From positions 1 to 49,294 of the forward strand of contig JAFGQR010000097.1 of the NCBI GenBank assembly GCA_016935555.1: a stretch of 49,294 nucleotides of DNA, in the 5' to 3' direction. A program made the translations under genes and the position numbers. Positions 15,992 to 23,491 of the stretch are shown piece by piece; positions within the stretch are counted from its first letter, which is position 1, and each line of letters begins with the position of its first letter. The DNA is from Verrucomicrobiota bacterium (GTDB lineage Bacteria; Verrucomicrobiota; Verrucomicrobiia; Limisphaerales; JAFGQR01). Below the pieces are notes generated by a model. The model worked only from the letters and a program-made list of their open reading frames with translations, was not told where the DNA came from and ran no database searches.

Positions 15992-17632
15992 CTACCCGTT
16001 CAGCTCCACGCGCCCGCACAAGTGCACCTCCAGGCCGAGCTCGGCCATCATCGCCGCCTTGATGCGGCAGGCGCGGTGGGCCTGTTTGGCGTTGGGGGCG
16101 TAAACGACCTGGATATGGTTGGCTTTGTGGCGGGCCATCATCTGGTCGCGGCTGATGCCGGGCAGCACCGCGTGCATGATGGGCCATTGGGGCGTCGTCT
16201 CGCGCCACCGGCGGTCGGTTTCCTTTTCGGGGAGGGGCACCACTTGGCCGACGCCGAGGTCGCAGTGCAGGCGGTCGTTCATGATGAAGACGCGGCTCCA
16301 GACGATCCAGCCGGGTTTGGCGACGCCTTTGAGGGTGCCGCCGCCGAGGCGGAAGTACATGGGGGGCTGGCGTTCGCTGGAGCTGCCCCGGTAGCCGCCG
16401 AGGTTGTGCGCGGGAGGCACGGCGCCGGAGATGAGGAAGACCCAGACATAGTCGTTGACGCCCTGGCCGCGGTAATGCCGGCCCCAGCGAAGGTCGTGCA
16501 GCGTGTTTTCCGGGGGGAAGCCCAGCTTGCGCCACAGGCGGTAGGTGACCAAGCCGTCCAGCCCGGCGCACTCGTCGACTTCGTTGAAGTGGGGCAGCGC
16601 CTCGCCCGCATACAGGACGCGGCCGGATTTGCGGCATGTCACGGGCGGGCGGTCGACATTGTTGAGGAGGCCTTCGGCGAGGTCGCTGGCGGGGGCGAGG
16701 TCCTTGAGGCCCTGCTGGTATTGGATGCCGATGGCGCCGCAGCCGAAGTCGTCGGCGATCCGGACGGCGGCGATGTACATCTTGCATTGTTCGAGGGTTT
16801 GGCGTTCGGTGAGGTCGGTGGCCTCGCGGGTGCCCCAGCGGAAGGTCATGCCCTTGTTGAGGAGCCAATCCAGGACGCGGCGCGCCTCGTCGTTGCGGAC
16901 CTGCTGCATGGCGGCGTAGAGGGTGGACTGGCTGAGGCGCTCCTTGAACAGGCCGGTCGGATGAAGCAGTTCGTCGGGAATGATCGCGTTGAACATCCCC
17001 ATGCAGCCTTCGTCGAACACGCCGAGAATGGCTTTTTGGCGGCGGAGTTCGCGGCCGGCGTCGCGTCCGAGGGTTTCGTCCGCGGCGGGGAGTTTCAGCA
17101 GGGCCAGATCCCTGACATGGCTTTGGTCATGAGTGGCGACGCCGGTCTGGAGCCATTGGCGCAAGCCGCTTTTGAAATACGGGTCGGTGAACTGCTCGCT
17201 CCAGAGGGTGCTGTAGCGGACGCCGGCCTTGGTGAGCGAGCCGTTGAGGTTCAGCATGCCGACGAGTCCGGGCCAGGTGCCGCTCCAGTTCGCCACGGTG
17301 AGAATCGGGCCGCGATGGGTGAGCAGGCCGGCGAGGACATGATGGCTGTATTGCCAGACGCTTTCCGCGACGATCAGGGGGGCGCGGGCATCCAGGCGGC
17401 GGAACACCGCCATGCCCATCTTCTGCGAATCAATGAACCCGTGTTTTTTCTTCGCGTCATAAGGATGCGCACGCACCGCTGTCCAGCCTTCGGCCTTGAG
17501 CGCGCGGGCGAGGGCGGCTTCCATGTTGGCCTGCTCGGGCCAGCACTGCTGGTTGGCGGAAAGGCGCAGGTCGCCGCTGGACATCACATACACGTGACGC
17601 GGTTTCAACGTGGTCGGCTTTTTCATAGGCAT
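15992..17632 (-). CDS. Fucose/arabinose-isomerase-like protein
   Basis: 546 residues from ATG 17632 (AAGG 8 bases upstream; ATG 17626 is a near alternative). The upstream in-frame extension falls in an inverted repeat and is rejected. The protein has the plan of the L-fucose isomerase-like family: N-terminal Rossmann-type domains ([48 protein letters not shown]), a middle domain with [29 protein letters not shown] and [15 protein letters not shown], and a C-terminal fold ending [14 protein letters not shown]. Acidic residues in FDEGCMG and NEVDECAG are candidate metal ligands. It presumably isomerises an aldose to a ketose in the cytoplasm. Paired with the SSS transporter. Substrate not deducible. 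Confidence 0.75.
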   Translation of the reverse strand: MPMKKPTTLKPRHVYVMSSGDLRLSANQQCWPEQANMEAALARALKAEGWTAVRAHPYDAKKKHGFIDSQKMGMAVFRRLDARAPLIVAESVWQYSHHVLAGLLTHRGPILTVANWSGTWPGLVGMLNLNGSLTKAGVRYSTLWSEQFTDPYFKSGLRQWLQTGVATHDQSHVRDLALLKLPAADETLGRDAGRELRRQKAILGVFDEGCMGMFNAIIPDELLHPTGLFKERLSQSTLYAAMQQVRNDEARRVLDWLLNKGMTFRWGTREATDLTERQTLEQCKMYIAAVRIADDFGCGAIGIQYQQGLKDLAPASDLAEGLLNNVDRPPVTCRKSGRVLYAGEALPHFNEVDECAGLDGLVTYRLWRKLGFPPENTLHDLRWGRHYRGQGVNDYVWVFLISGAVPPAHNLGGYRGSSSERQPPMYFRLGGGTLKGVAKPGWIVWSRVFIMNDRLHCDLGVGQVVPLPEKETDRRWRETTPQWPIMHAVLPGISRDQMMARHKANHIQVVYAPNAKQAHRACRIKAAMMAELGLEVHLCGRVELNG

Positions 17633-17801
17633 GCGGGCGACCTTGAAGCAAACGGGCTCCGCTGAAAAGTCAAATCTGGGCCGAATCCCGTTGACAACGC
17701 CGGCGGGGGTTTGCACCCTCGGCGCGCAATCGCACGTGATGACGAGCCGGACCAACTCCTCCCCACAATGAGCGGCGTCCCCCAAGGTTTCGGCGGTCGC
17801 C

Positions 17802-17912
17802 GGGACAAACGTCGAACACCAAACACCCAACGCCAAATCACGAATGGCGCGGGCGCGGGCGGTTGGGCATTCGGCGTTCGGTGTTCGAGGTCGGGTGTTC
17901 GACGTTTGTCCC
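17802..17912. repeat. Inverted repeat between divergent genes
   Basis: A perfect 19 bp inverted repeat: 17802-17820 (GGGACAAACGTCGAACACC) and 17894-17912, with a 73 bp loop that holds further partially complementary GTTCGG/GGCGTTCGG units. It lies in the 293 bp gap between the fucose-isomerase-like gene and the permease. Shared vocabulary with 13156-13202. Confidence 0.85.
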
Positions 17913-17925
17913 CGCGCATTGGTTC

Positions 17926-18738
17926 ATGGCCGCGATGCCGGCGTCCACGCAGGTGAGTGCAGCCCGCGAACCGGTGAACGAGTATGAGCGCGAGCCGGTG
18001 CCGGCCTCGCGGCTGAAGAGCCTGGGGAGTTTCATCGGGCTGTATGGGGGGGAGCACGTGGCGGGAACGGAGTTCATGCTGGGGCCGTTGTTTTTGGCGT
18101 CCGGGGTGGGGGCATTTGATTTGCTGGTGGGGCTGGTGATTGGCAACGCGCTGGCGGTGGCGAGCTGGACATTCATTTGCGCGCCGGTTGCCACGCGATT
18201 CCGGCTGACGCTCTACTTCCAGCTGGAGAAGATTTGCGGGACGCGGCTGGTGTGCGTGATGATCGCGGGATGGACGACGGCCAATCCCACCATTTACCGG
18301 GCGGGGTTGGCGTTTCAGGCGATCCTGCCGCGGCAGTCGCGTGCGGTGGTGACGCTGATGGCGGGCGGGATGGCCACGGCGGCGGCGATTTTTCCGGCGC
18401 TGGCGATGAAGCTTGTCGGGTTCGTGGGGTTGTATGGGACGATTCTGATGCCGATGGGCGCGATTCTCTGTGTGGACGTGTATGTGTTGCCGCGCTGCGG
18501 CCTGCCCTCGGACCACGCCGAGCGGGCCGGCGTCCGGTTCAACGCGGCGGCGGGGCTGGCGTGGGGGCTGGCGCTGGCCTTGTGCGCCGTCCTGAACCAA
18601 GGCGCCGGCGTGCAGATTTATTTCCTGGCGTTGCCGGGCTGGATCATGGCCGGGGGGCTTTACCTGTTTTTCAGCCGGATCCGCCGGGCCGGGCCGGCTG
18701 GACGTCTCACAACCCCTCATTCAACGGAAAGGAACTGA
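17926..18738 (+). CDS. NCS1-type (purine/cytosine permease-like) transporter with internal deletion
   Basis: 270 residues from ATG 17926 (ATG 17935 also possible), far below the usual 450-500 of this family. The N-terminal part (NEYEREPVPASRLKSLGSF, GLYGGEHVAGTEFMLGPLFL, GLVIGNALAVASWTFICAPV, RLTLYFQLEKICG) matches the first helices of NCS1 permeases. Then, at about residue 105, it jumps to RLVCVMIAGWTTANPTIYRA, which belongs near helix 8 of full-length relatives, and continues normally (AMKLVGFVGLYGTILMPMGA, then two C-terminal helices). About 200 residues, helices 3-7, appear to be missing in frame near 18240. This may be a non-functional relic, a reduced transporter or an assembly collapse. 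It ends 3 bases before the next gene. Confidence 0.7.
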   Translation: MAAMPASTQVSAAREPVNEYEREPVPASRLKSLGSFIGLYGGEHVAGTEFMLGPLFLASGVGAFDLLVGLVIGNALAVASWTFICAPVATRFRLTLYFQLEKICGTRLVCVMIAGWTTANPTIYRAGLAFQAILPRQSRAVVTLMAGGMATAAAIFPALAMKLVGFVGLYGTILMPMGAILCVDVYVLPRCGLPSDHAERAGVRFNAAAGLAWGLALALCAVLNQGAGVQIYFLALPGWIMAGGLYLFFSRIRRAGPAGRLTTPHSTERN

Positions 18739-18741
18739 ACT

Positions 18742-19029
18742 ATGTCCGAACTAACTCAACCGCCCCTTCCTCCTCATCGCGGCGTTCTGATTCTGGTGTT
18801 TGGCATTCTTGGGCTGGTGCTGTGTTTTCCCTTTGGGATTGCGGCATGGGTCATGGGCAATGGCGACCTGGGCGAGATGCGCGCGGGGCGCATGGATCGC
18901 GCCGGCGAAGGCATGACCCAGGCGGGCCGGATCTGCGGCATGGTGTCGGTGGCGCTGGCGGCCATCGGGCTCGTGGTGGGCCTGCTGGTTTTTGTGGTGG
19001 GCCTTGGCAGCGGGGTGATGAGCCATTGA
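18742..19029 (+). CDS. DUF4190-like small membrane protein
   Basis: 95 residues; AAGGA 8 bases before the ATG and only 3 bases after the permease stop, so part of the same transcript. A Pro-rich N-terminus (TQPPLPPHRG), then two helices, GVLILVFGILGLVLCFPFGI and GMVSVALAAIGLVVGLLVFV, separated by the GNGDLGEMRAGRMDRAGEGM loop. This loop (A-x-G-x-GDL-x-x-M, then a Gly-x-x-x-AG motif) is characteristic of DUF4190 proteins. Function unknown. Confidence 0.75.
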   Translation: MSELTQPPLPPHRGVLILVFGILGLVLCFPFGIAAWVMGNGDLGEMRAGRMDRAGEGMTQAGRICGMVSVALAAIGLVVGLLVFVVGLGSGVMSH

Positions 19030-19038
19030 GGCGACCCG

Positions 19039-19215
19039 ATGGACCGGCTGCTGCTCCTCCTGGGCCTGGCCGGATTGGCGGCCATCCTCGCGGCGGCGCT
19101 GGCGAGATTCGCCGGCGCCATCGGAGACCCGGCTCTCAAGCATCTCACCCTGGCGGCCACCTGCCTGTGGTTCGGCGCCGTCCTCCTGCGAGGCTGGTTT
19201 CGGAAGCCACGCTGA
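19039..19215 (+). CDS. Small two-helix membrane protein
   Basis: 58 codons after the DUF4190 gene with a 9 bp gap. MDRLLLLLGLAGLAAILAAA forms one helix; a short Asp-containing turn precedes HLTLAATCLWFGAVLLRGWF, ending in basic residues (RKPR). A GAGGCGACCCG stretch upstream of the ATG may act as ribosome binding site. No family recognised; its position and hydrophobic character support a real gene, but composition alone could produce such a frame in GC-rich DNA. Confidence 0.45.
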   Translation: MDRLLLLLGLAGLAAILAAALARFAGAIGDPALKHLTLAATCLWFGAVLLRGWFRKPR

Positions 19216-19234
19216 ACGGCGTGCGCCGCGGAAG

Positions 19235-19906
19235 TCAGCCGTCCCGGGGCGCCTGTTCCCGGAAGGATTCGACCTGGTAGGTGGCGATCCGGGCTTGCGG
19301 GCTGCGCCAATCGGGCGGTTGCCCCCCCGCCTTGAGGGCGAGACGATCGAGAAAGTCGGCCGTGTCCGGCACGTGTTCCCAGACCTGGGGCAGGAAAGTG
19401 GCGCTCCGCCCGCCAAGATGCAGGACCACGCCGTCCGTGCGCGGACGCAGCTTCCGCAGCAATTCCTCCGGGGAGACAAACGCCAGCGGCTGCGGCTCGG
19501 TGAGGATGCTGATTTCGATGATCAACTCGGCGGTTTCGTGGGGTTGGACGGGGGGAAAGCGCGAGTCTCGCAACGCCGCATTGCGGGTGTTGTCGATGAC
19601 GGCCTGGCAGAGCGGCTCCTGGGGGTGGATGTGACCGATGCAGCCCCGGAGGCGTCCGAACTGGGTGAGCGTGACGAAGCAGGCTGCGGGCGCGGCAAGG
19701 GTGGGGGACAGATCGCCCGCTGGCACCTCGGGCAACGTCCCGCGGCGGGTGACCTCCTCCAGGGTCTGCCTGGCGAGGCGCAACAGAACTTGTTTCTCGG
19801 CGGCCGACAAGCGGCCCGCCGCCTGGTCACGGCCCGAAAGCGCGCCGGGGCTGGTGTCGCCCTGCTGCGGCTCACGGGGTTCTCCGGCAGAGTGGTGGCT
19901 GTCCAT
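19235..19906 (-). CDS. AMMECR1-domain protein (AmmeMemoRadiSam protein A-like)
   Basis: 223 residues from ATG 19906. After a Ser/Gly-rich leader the domain begins at LSAAEKQVLLRLARQTLEEV (about 34) and has the family hallmarks: CFVTLTQFGRLRGCIGHIHP, with the LRGCIG heptapeptide core, DNTRNAALRDSRFPPVQPHE, IIEISILTEPQPLAFVSPEE, and DGVVLHLGGRSATFLPQVWE. In archaea and some bacteria AMMECR1 proteins occur with MEMO-type and radical SAM partners; neither partner gene is present here. The biochemical role is not firmly established. The gene converges on the small membrane protein (19 bp) and lies 29 bp downstream of the S4 gene. Confidence 0.88.
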   Translation of the reverse strand: MDSHHSAGEPREPQQGDTSPGALSGRDQAAGRLSAAEKQVLLRLARQTLEEVTRRGTLPEVPAGDLSPTLAAPAACFVTLTQFGRLRGCIGHIHPQEPLCQAVIDNTRNAALRDSRFPPVQPHETAELIIEISILTEPQPLAFVSPEELLRKLRPRTDGVVLHLGGRSATFLPQVWEHVPDTADFLDRLALKAGGQPPDWRSPQARIATYQVESFREQAPRDG

Positions 19907-19935
19907 AACACGAGACCCGCGTGGTTCGGCGGGAG

Positions 19936-20340
19936 TCACGGTCCGGCCCGGGCTTTTTTCGGGCGCCACCAGGCGTCGAGCTGGCGGCGCTGTTTCTTGG
20001 TGGGGCGGCCCCAACCTTTGGGGAAGGAAACCGGCGCCGCGCCTGAGTCGGCACGGGCCCGCGCATACTCCTCGGCGGGCGTGAGGTCTTCCAGGTATTG
20101 GCTGACGAGGCCGGCGCCCACGCGCTGGCCGAGCAGCGCCAGCACTTTCACCGTGCGGTTGATCCGGCCTGTGGCTGCCGTGATGAGTTCCCCCACCTGC
20201 ACCTCGCGCGAGGGTTTGACCGGCCGCCCGCTGACGTGGACGTGCCCGGCGCTGCACGCCCCGGCCGCCAGCGACCGGCTCTTGTAGAGCCGCACTGCCC
20301 AGAGCCACTTGTCTATCCGCACCCGGTTCGGGACGCCCAT
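19936..20340 (-). CDS. S4-domain RNA-binding protein (Hsp15-like)
   Basis: 134 residues. RVRIDKWLWAVRLYKSRSLA followed by GHVHVSGRPVKPSREVQVGE is a canonical S4 RNA-binding domain with the RLDKWLW-type start seen in heat-shock protein 15. The basic C-terminus (PTKKQRRQLDAWWRPKKARA) also fits that family. Hsp15 binds free 50S subunits carrying a blocked nascent chain and helps recycle them. Probably co-transcribed with the AMMECR1 gene downstream. Confidence 0.88.
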   Translation of the reverse strand: MGVPNRVRIDKWLWAVRLYKSRSLAAGACSAGHVHVSGRPVKPSREVQVGELITAATGRINRTVKVLALLGQRVGAGLVSQYLEDLTPAEEYARARADSGAAPVSFPKGWGRPTKKQRRQLDAWWRPKKARAGP

Positions 20341-20487
20341 GTCTGGAGGCTAGACCGTCGGGCCAAGGATGCAACTGCCATGATGAAGGGTCTGCGGCAG
20401 CCGCCGTTCCCCCCGCCCCCCCGCGCCGGGCGCGGCACGGTTTGGGTCCGGACTTGAAAGCCGGGCGGGCCGGGCTAAACTCCCTTC

Positions 20488-20823
20488 ATGATGATGGCGA
20501 TCGGGAACCGTTGGGTTCGGCAATCCACGCTTTTCGCTTCCGGGATGGTTTCGAAGGGTTCGCTGGGGGGCGGCGGGATGGACGAGGGGTTTGGCCAGGT
20601 GATTTTGGCGGCGCTGCTGGGGGCGTTTTGCGGGTTGTTGCTGGGCCTGATGATGTCGCACCTGGCGCAGTATTTTTCGTTCCTGATGGGCCGTCAGGTG
20701 AGCGGGCATCTTTGGACCATTGCCAGCGCCGTGCTGGGGGCGGTGGGGTTTGCGTGCTGGGCCGCGTGGGGAAACGGGGCGGGCGCCTCGATGGACACGC
20801 CGGGCGGGATTGCGGAGCAGTAA
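20488..20823 (+). CDS. Small membrane protein of unknown function
   Basis: 111 residues from ATG 20488; an internal ATG at 20578 preceded by GGGCGGCGGG is a plausible true start (81 residues). Two hydrophobic helices are clear: FGQVILAALLGAFCGLLLGL and LWTIASAVLGAVGFACWAAW, with a short SHLAQYFSFLMGRQVSG link. No known family. It converges on the DUF1080 gene (28 bp apart). Confidence 0.5.
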   Translation: MMMAIGNRWVRQSTLFASGMVSKGSLGGGGMDEGFGQVILAALLGAFCGLLLGLMMSHLAQYFSFLMGRQVSGHLWTIASAVLGAVGFACWAAWGNGAGASMDTPGGIAEQ

Positions 20824-20851
20824 GCGAAGTTCGGCCCCGGGCGGGGTCCGT

Positions 20852-21577
20852 TTACAGGCGGCGGAGGGTGATGTGGCGCACGGCGGCGGACGTGGCCCAG
20901 GTGGCGACGCCCAGCGGCAGGGACGGTTCGACTTCCCAGCGGATGGAGATCTTCCGGTCGGTGGTGGTGATGTCGACGACTTTCTCGTCGTTGATCCAAG
21001 CCTGTATTTTCGAGGGCACCACCCGCAGGCGGATTTTGTACCAGCGTTTGTTTTCGAAGTTCATGAATTTGGTGGTTTCGTTGTTGGCGGCGTCCTCGCC
21101 CTCCAGCGAGGAGAGCCCCACCAAGCCGCCGCCCCAGCCGCCGACGACCAGGGTGCAAGGGTCTTTCTCCACGGGAAAGGTCAGCGCGCAAAAGAAGTCG
21201 CTGCCTTCGACGCGCATGGCTTCCAGTTTGACCTCATAATTCATGCGGGGGATGTCGCCTGTGTAGGTGATCCCGCTCATCACGCCCATGCCGATGTCGA
21301 TCCGGCCGTTCTGGACGGTGACCTCGCCTTTGCCCGCAAAATCCGACACGCGCCATCCCCTGAGGGTTTTTCCATCAAAGAGCCGGATCTCGCCCGGGGC
21401 CAGGGCCGCCGGTTTGGCGGGGGCGCCTTTGGGGGCTGCTGCGGCGGCGGGCGGGGGCGGTTTGGGCTGGGGTTTTTCGGCGGCTCCGAGGAATCCCGAG
21501 CAACAGAGCGTCGCACAGACGCCCCAAAGCATACCGCGACGCATTCGAACCCGCCGGCTGTCAAGCTGTGTCTTCAT
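20852..21577 (-). CDS. Secreted 3-keto-disaccharide hydrolase family (DUF1080) protein
   Basis: 241 residues from ATG 21577 (MKTQLDSRR), signal peptide to about residue 33, then a Pro/Ala-rich linker. The domain starts with the diagnostic IRLFDGKTLRGW and continues as a concanavalin-like jelly roll: GRIDIGMGVMSGITYTGDIP, MNYEVKLEAMRVEGSDFFCA, WYKIRLRVVPSKIQAWINDE and VVDITTTDRKISIRWEVEPS, ending AAVRHITLRRL. Members hydrolyse or eliminate 3-keto-glycosides or bind carbohydrate. The exported Gfo/Idh oxidoreductase at 31843 and Hyi-like protein at 48128 are the usual companions, though not adjacent here. Confidence 0.85.
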   Translation of the reverse strand: MKTQLDSRRVRMRRGMLWGVCATLCCSGFLGAAEKPQPKPPPPAAAAAPKGAPAKPAALAPGEIRLFDGKTLRGWRVSDFAGKGEVTVQNGRIDIGMGVMSGITYTGDIPRMNYEVKLEAMRVEGSDFFCALTFPVEKDPCTLVVGGWGGGLVGLSSLEGEDAANNETTKFMNFENKRWYKIRLRVVPSKIQAWINDEKVVDITTTDRKISIRWEVEPSLPLGVATWATSAAVRHITLRRL

Positions 21578-21632
21578 CACGCCCTTATAGACGTTGCCAG
21601 GCCGAATGCACTTCAAAAAGTGCCGCGCCCGG

Positions 21633-22724
21633 CTACGGCGACGGGGTTGCTGCGGTCAACTGGTCAAGCACCGCCGCGGCGTCGGCATCCGGACCGTCCC
21701 ATGGAACGCGGCTGAGGGCCTCGCGGGTAGGGCGTGAGAGCGGCATGCGCCAGCGGTCGACGAACACGTCGCTCAAGTCGCGCCGGGCGGCGCAGGATGC
21801 GGCGACGAGCCAGTTCAGGGACTGGCGGAGGGCGCCCTGGGGGGTGTCGGCCTGGATTTCCGGGCATGCGGCCAGTTGGGCAAAGAAACGCTTCACCCAG
21901 GCGTCGCCGCCGTGGTCGCGGCGCAGCTTGAGCATGGCGGACGCATACAGCACGGGTTGATCCGAGGGGTGGAGGGCACGGCCGTTCGCACGCTTCAGCC
22001 GGGGCGCCTTTTCGTCCAGGCCCGCGACGGTCGTGAAGGCGCGGAGGAACTCGAGGTCGGAATGCGCATAGAGCACCTCGGCGTCCTCGATGGTCTGGCG
22101 CGTGGCGCGGTCGGGGTCGTGACAGCCGAGGGCGTCCATGCAGACGTAGCGCATGAAGACAGCGCAGCCGGTGATGAACTGGGAATGGCGGTCGCCGAAG
22201 GTGTAGAAGTTGCGGCCCATTTCGTAGAACCAATAGTGCGGCGAGGCGTTGCGGTTGCCCGCCACCAGCGGGTAATCGTGCTCGTAAAACCCGCCCAGCT
22301 CGATTCCCGTCAAACCCACATACCCGCACCCGTAGCCGCAGGTCAACCCGCTGTCCGGCACGGCGGCGATCACCGGCATGCCGGCGAGCTGCTTGAACGG
22401 GCGCGGGCGCCGTCCGGTCAGATCGGCATACAGCGCCCAGCCGGCGTCCAGCCGCTCCACAATCCGGCGCATCACGGCGCCATCGAGGTTGGTGCGGGTG
22501 GTGAGGAAGGCAACCTGCGCTCCGGTCCACGGATGAAGCCGCATGCTCAGTCCGCGCGCCTTCCAGCGGTGGGGATGAAACGCAAGCCCGGCGTAATCCA
22601 CCGGTGCCCCGGGAAGGTATGGCCCTGCGGCGTCGGGGGCGGGGGCGGCAACAGCGGATCTCAAGGCGCAGGCTGTCGCCAGGGCCGGCCCGAGCCAACG
22701 GCGGGCAAGGTTGGACATCATCAT
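21633..22724 (-). CDS. Secreted protein with a degenerate M60-like motif
   Basis: 363 residues, signal peptide to about residue 27 (ends AVAAPA). The region HYWFYEMGRNFYTFGDRHS (163-181) sits where gluzincin/M60-like peptidases have HExxH; here it reads Y-E-M-G-R-N, so the zinc ligands are not preserved. Other conserved-looking parts are TGAQVAFLTTRTNLDGAVMR, LYADLTGRRPRPFKQLAGMP and CGYGCGYVGLTGIEL with three Cys. I recall YEMGRN-bearing secreted proteins in Planctomycetes and Verrucomicrobia without known activity. The gene is 55 bp upstream of the DUF1080 gene on the same strand, so possibly co-transcribed. Not confidently assigned. Confidence 0.6.
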   Translation of the reverse strand: MMMSNLARRWLGPALATACALRSAVAAPAPDAAGPYLPGAPVDYAGLAFHPHRWKARGLSMRLHPWTGAQVAFLTTRTNLDGAVMRRIVERLDAGWALYADLTGRRPRPFKQLAGMPVIAAVPDSGLTCGYGCGYVGLTGIELGGFYEHDYPLVAGNRNASPHYWFYEMGRNFYTFGDRHSQFITGCAVFMRYVCMDALGCHDPDRATRQTIEDAEVLYAHSDLEFLRAFTTVAGLDEKAPRLKRANGRALHPSDQPVLYASAMLKLRRDHGGDAWVKRFFAQLAACPEIQADTPQGALRQSLNWLVAASCAARRDLSDVFVDRWRMPLSRPTREALSRVPWDGPDADAAAVLDQLTAATPSP

Positions 22725-22773
22725 GCGCGAAGCTTACGGGACGGGGCACCCGCGCGGCCATGCAAATCCAGCC

Positions 22774-22802
22774 TTGAGATCCCCAGCGGCATTAACCATA
22801 CT
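22774..22802 (+). promoter_or_regulatory. Putative sigma-70-type promoter of pdxH-uvrB
   Basis: TTGAGA (22774-22779), 17 bp spacer, CATACT (22797-22802). The predicted transcript start is about 40 bases before the pdxH ATG; AGGGGAG lies 9 bases before that ATG. Confidence 0.4.
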
Positions 22803-22849
22803 GCGCTCGGCGGCGGCCCCGGATGGTCTCTTAAGGGGAGTCGCCGTCG

Positions 22850-23491
22850 ATGATGAATATTGCCGAGATGCGCGCGGAATACACCGGCGCGGGAATCAAA
22901 CGTGAAGCCTTGTGTCCCCATCCGGTGGATCAATTCCGGTTGTGGTTCGAGCAGGCCTGCCAGTCGGGAACCCTGGAGCCGAACGCGATGAGCCTGGCGA
23001 CGGCCTGGGGCGACGGCCGGCCCGCGGTGCGGACCGTGCTGCTCAAACAGTACGACCGGCGCGGGTTTGTGTTTTTCACAAACCACGAAAGCAACAAGGC
23101 GCGGCAGTTGGCGCAAAACCCGCGTGCATCCCTGATGTTCGCGTGGCTGGGGCTGGAGCGGCAGGTGATTGTGAGCGGCGCGGTGGAGAAGATTTCGACG
23201 GCGGAGGCGTTGGCGTATTTCGTGACCCGGCCGCTGGGCAGCCAGCTGGCGGCCTGGGCGTCGCCGCAGAGCCACGTGATCACGTCCCGCAAGCTGCTGG
23301 AGATGAAATGGCAGGAATTGAAGCGGAAGTTTGCCGACGGGAAGGTGCCGCTGCCCTCGTTCTGGGGCGGCTACCGGGTCAAGCCCGCCGAGTTCGAGTT
23401 TTGGCAGGGGCGGGCGAACCGGCTGCACGACCGGTTCCAGTATGCGCTTCAGGAGGAGGGCGGCTGGCGGATTGAGCGGCTGGCGCCATGA
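22850..23491 (+). CDS. pdxH: Pyridoxamine 5'-phosphate oxidase
   Basis: Oxidises pyridoxine or pyridoxamine 5'-phosphate to pyridoxal 5'-phosphate with FMN, in the cytoplasm. The 213 residues match the family in length. Seen: [20 protein letters not shown] and [20 protein letters not shown], the FMN-binding region; [32 protein letters not shown]; and the C-terminal signature [18 protein letters not shown]...RLHDRFQY...WRIERLAP. Start ATG 22850 (a second ATG follows at once). The stop overlaps the uvrB start by 4 bases. pdxJ of the de novo B6 pathway lies just beyond uvrB on the opposite strand. Confidence 0.96.
   Translation: MMNIAEMRAEYTGAGIKREALCPHPVDQFRLWFEQACQSGTLEPNAMSLATAWGDGRPAVRTVLLKQYDRRGFVFFTNHESNKARQLAQNPRASLMFAWLGLERQVIVSGAVEKISTAEALAYFVTRPLGSQLAAWASPQSHVITSRKLLEMKWQELKRKFADGKVPLPSFWGGYRVKPAEFEFWQGRANRLHDRFQYALQEEGGWRIERLAP

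Noticed and set aside
15911..17665. 584-codon open frame on the plus strand
   Set aside because: Antisense to the fucose-isomerase-like gene, whose product has a coherent family pattern; the antisense product has none.
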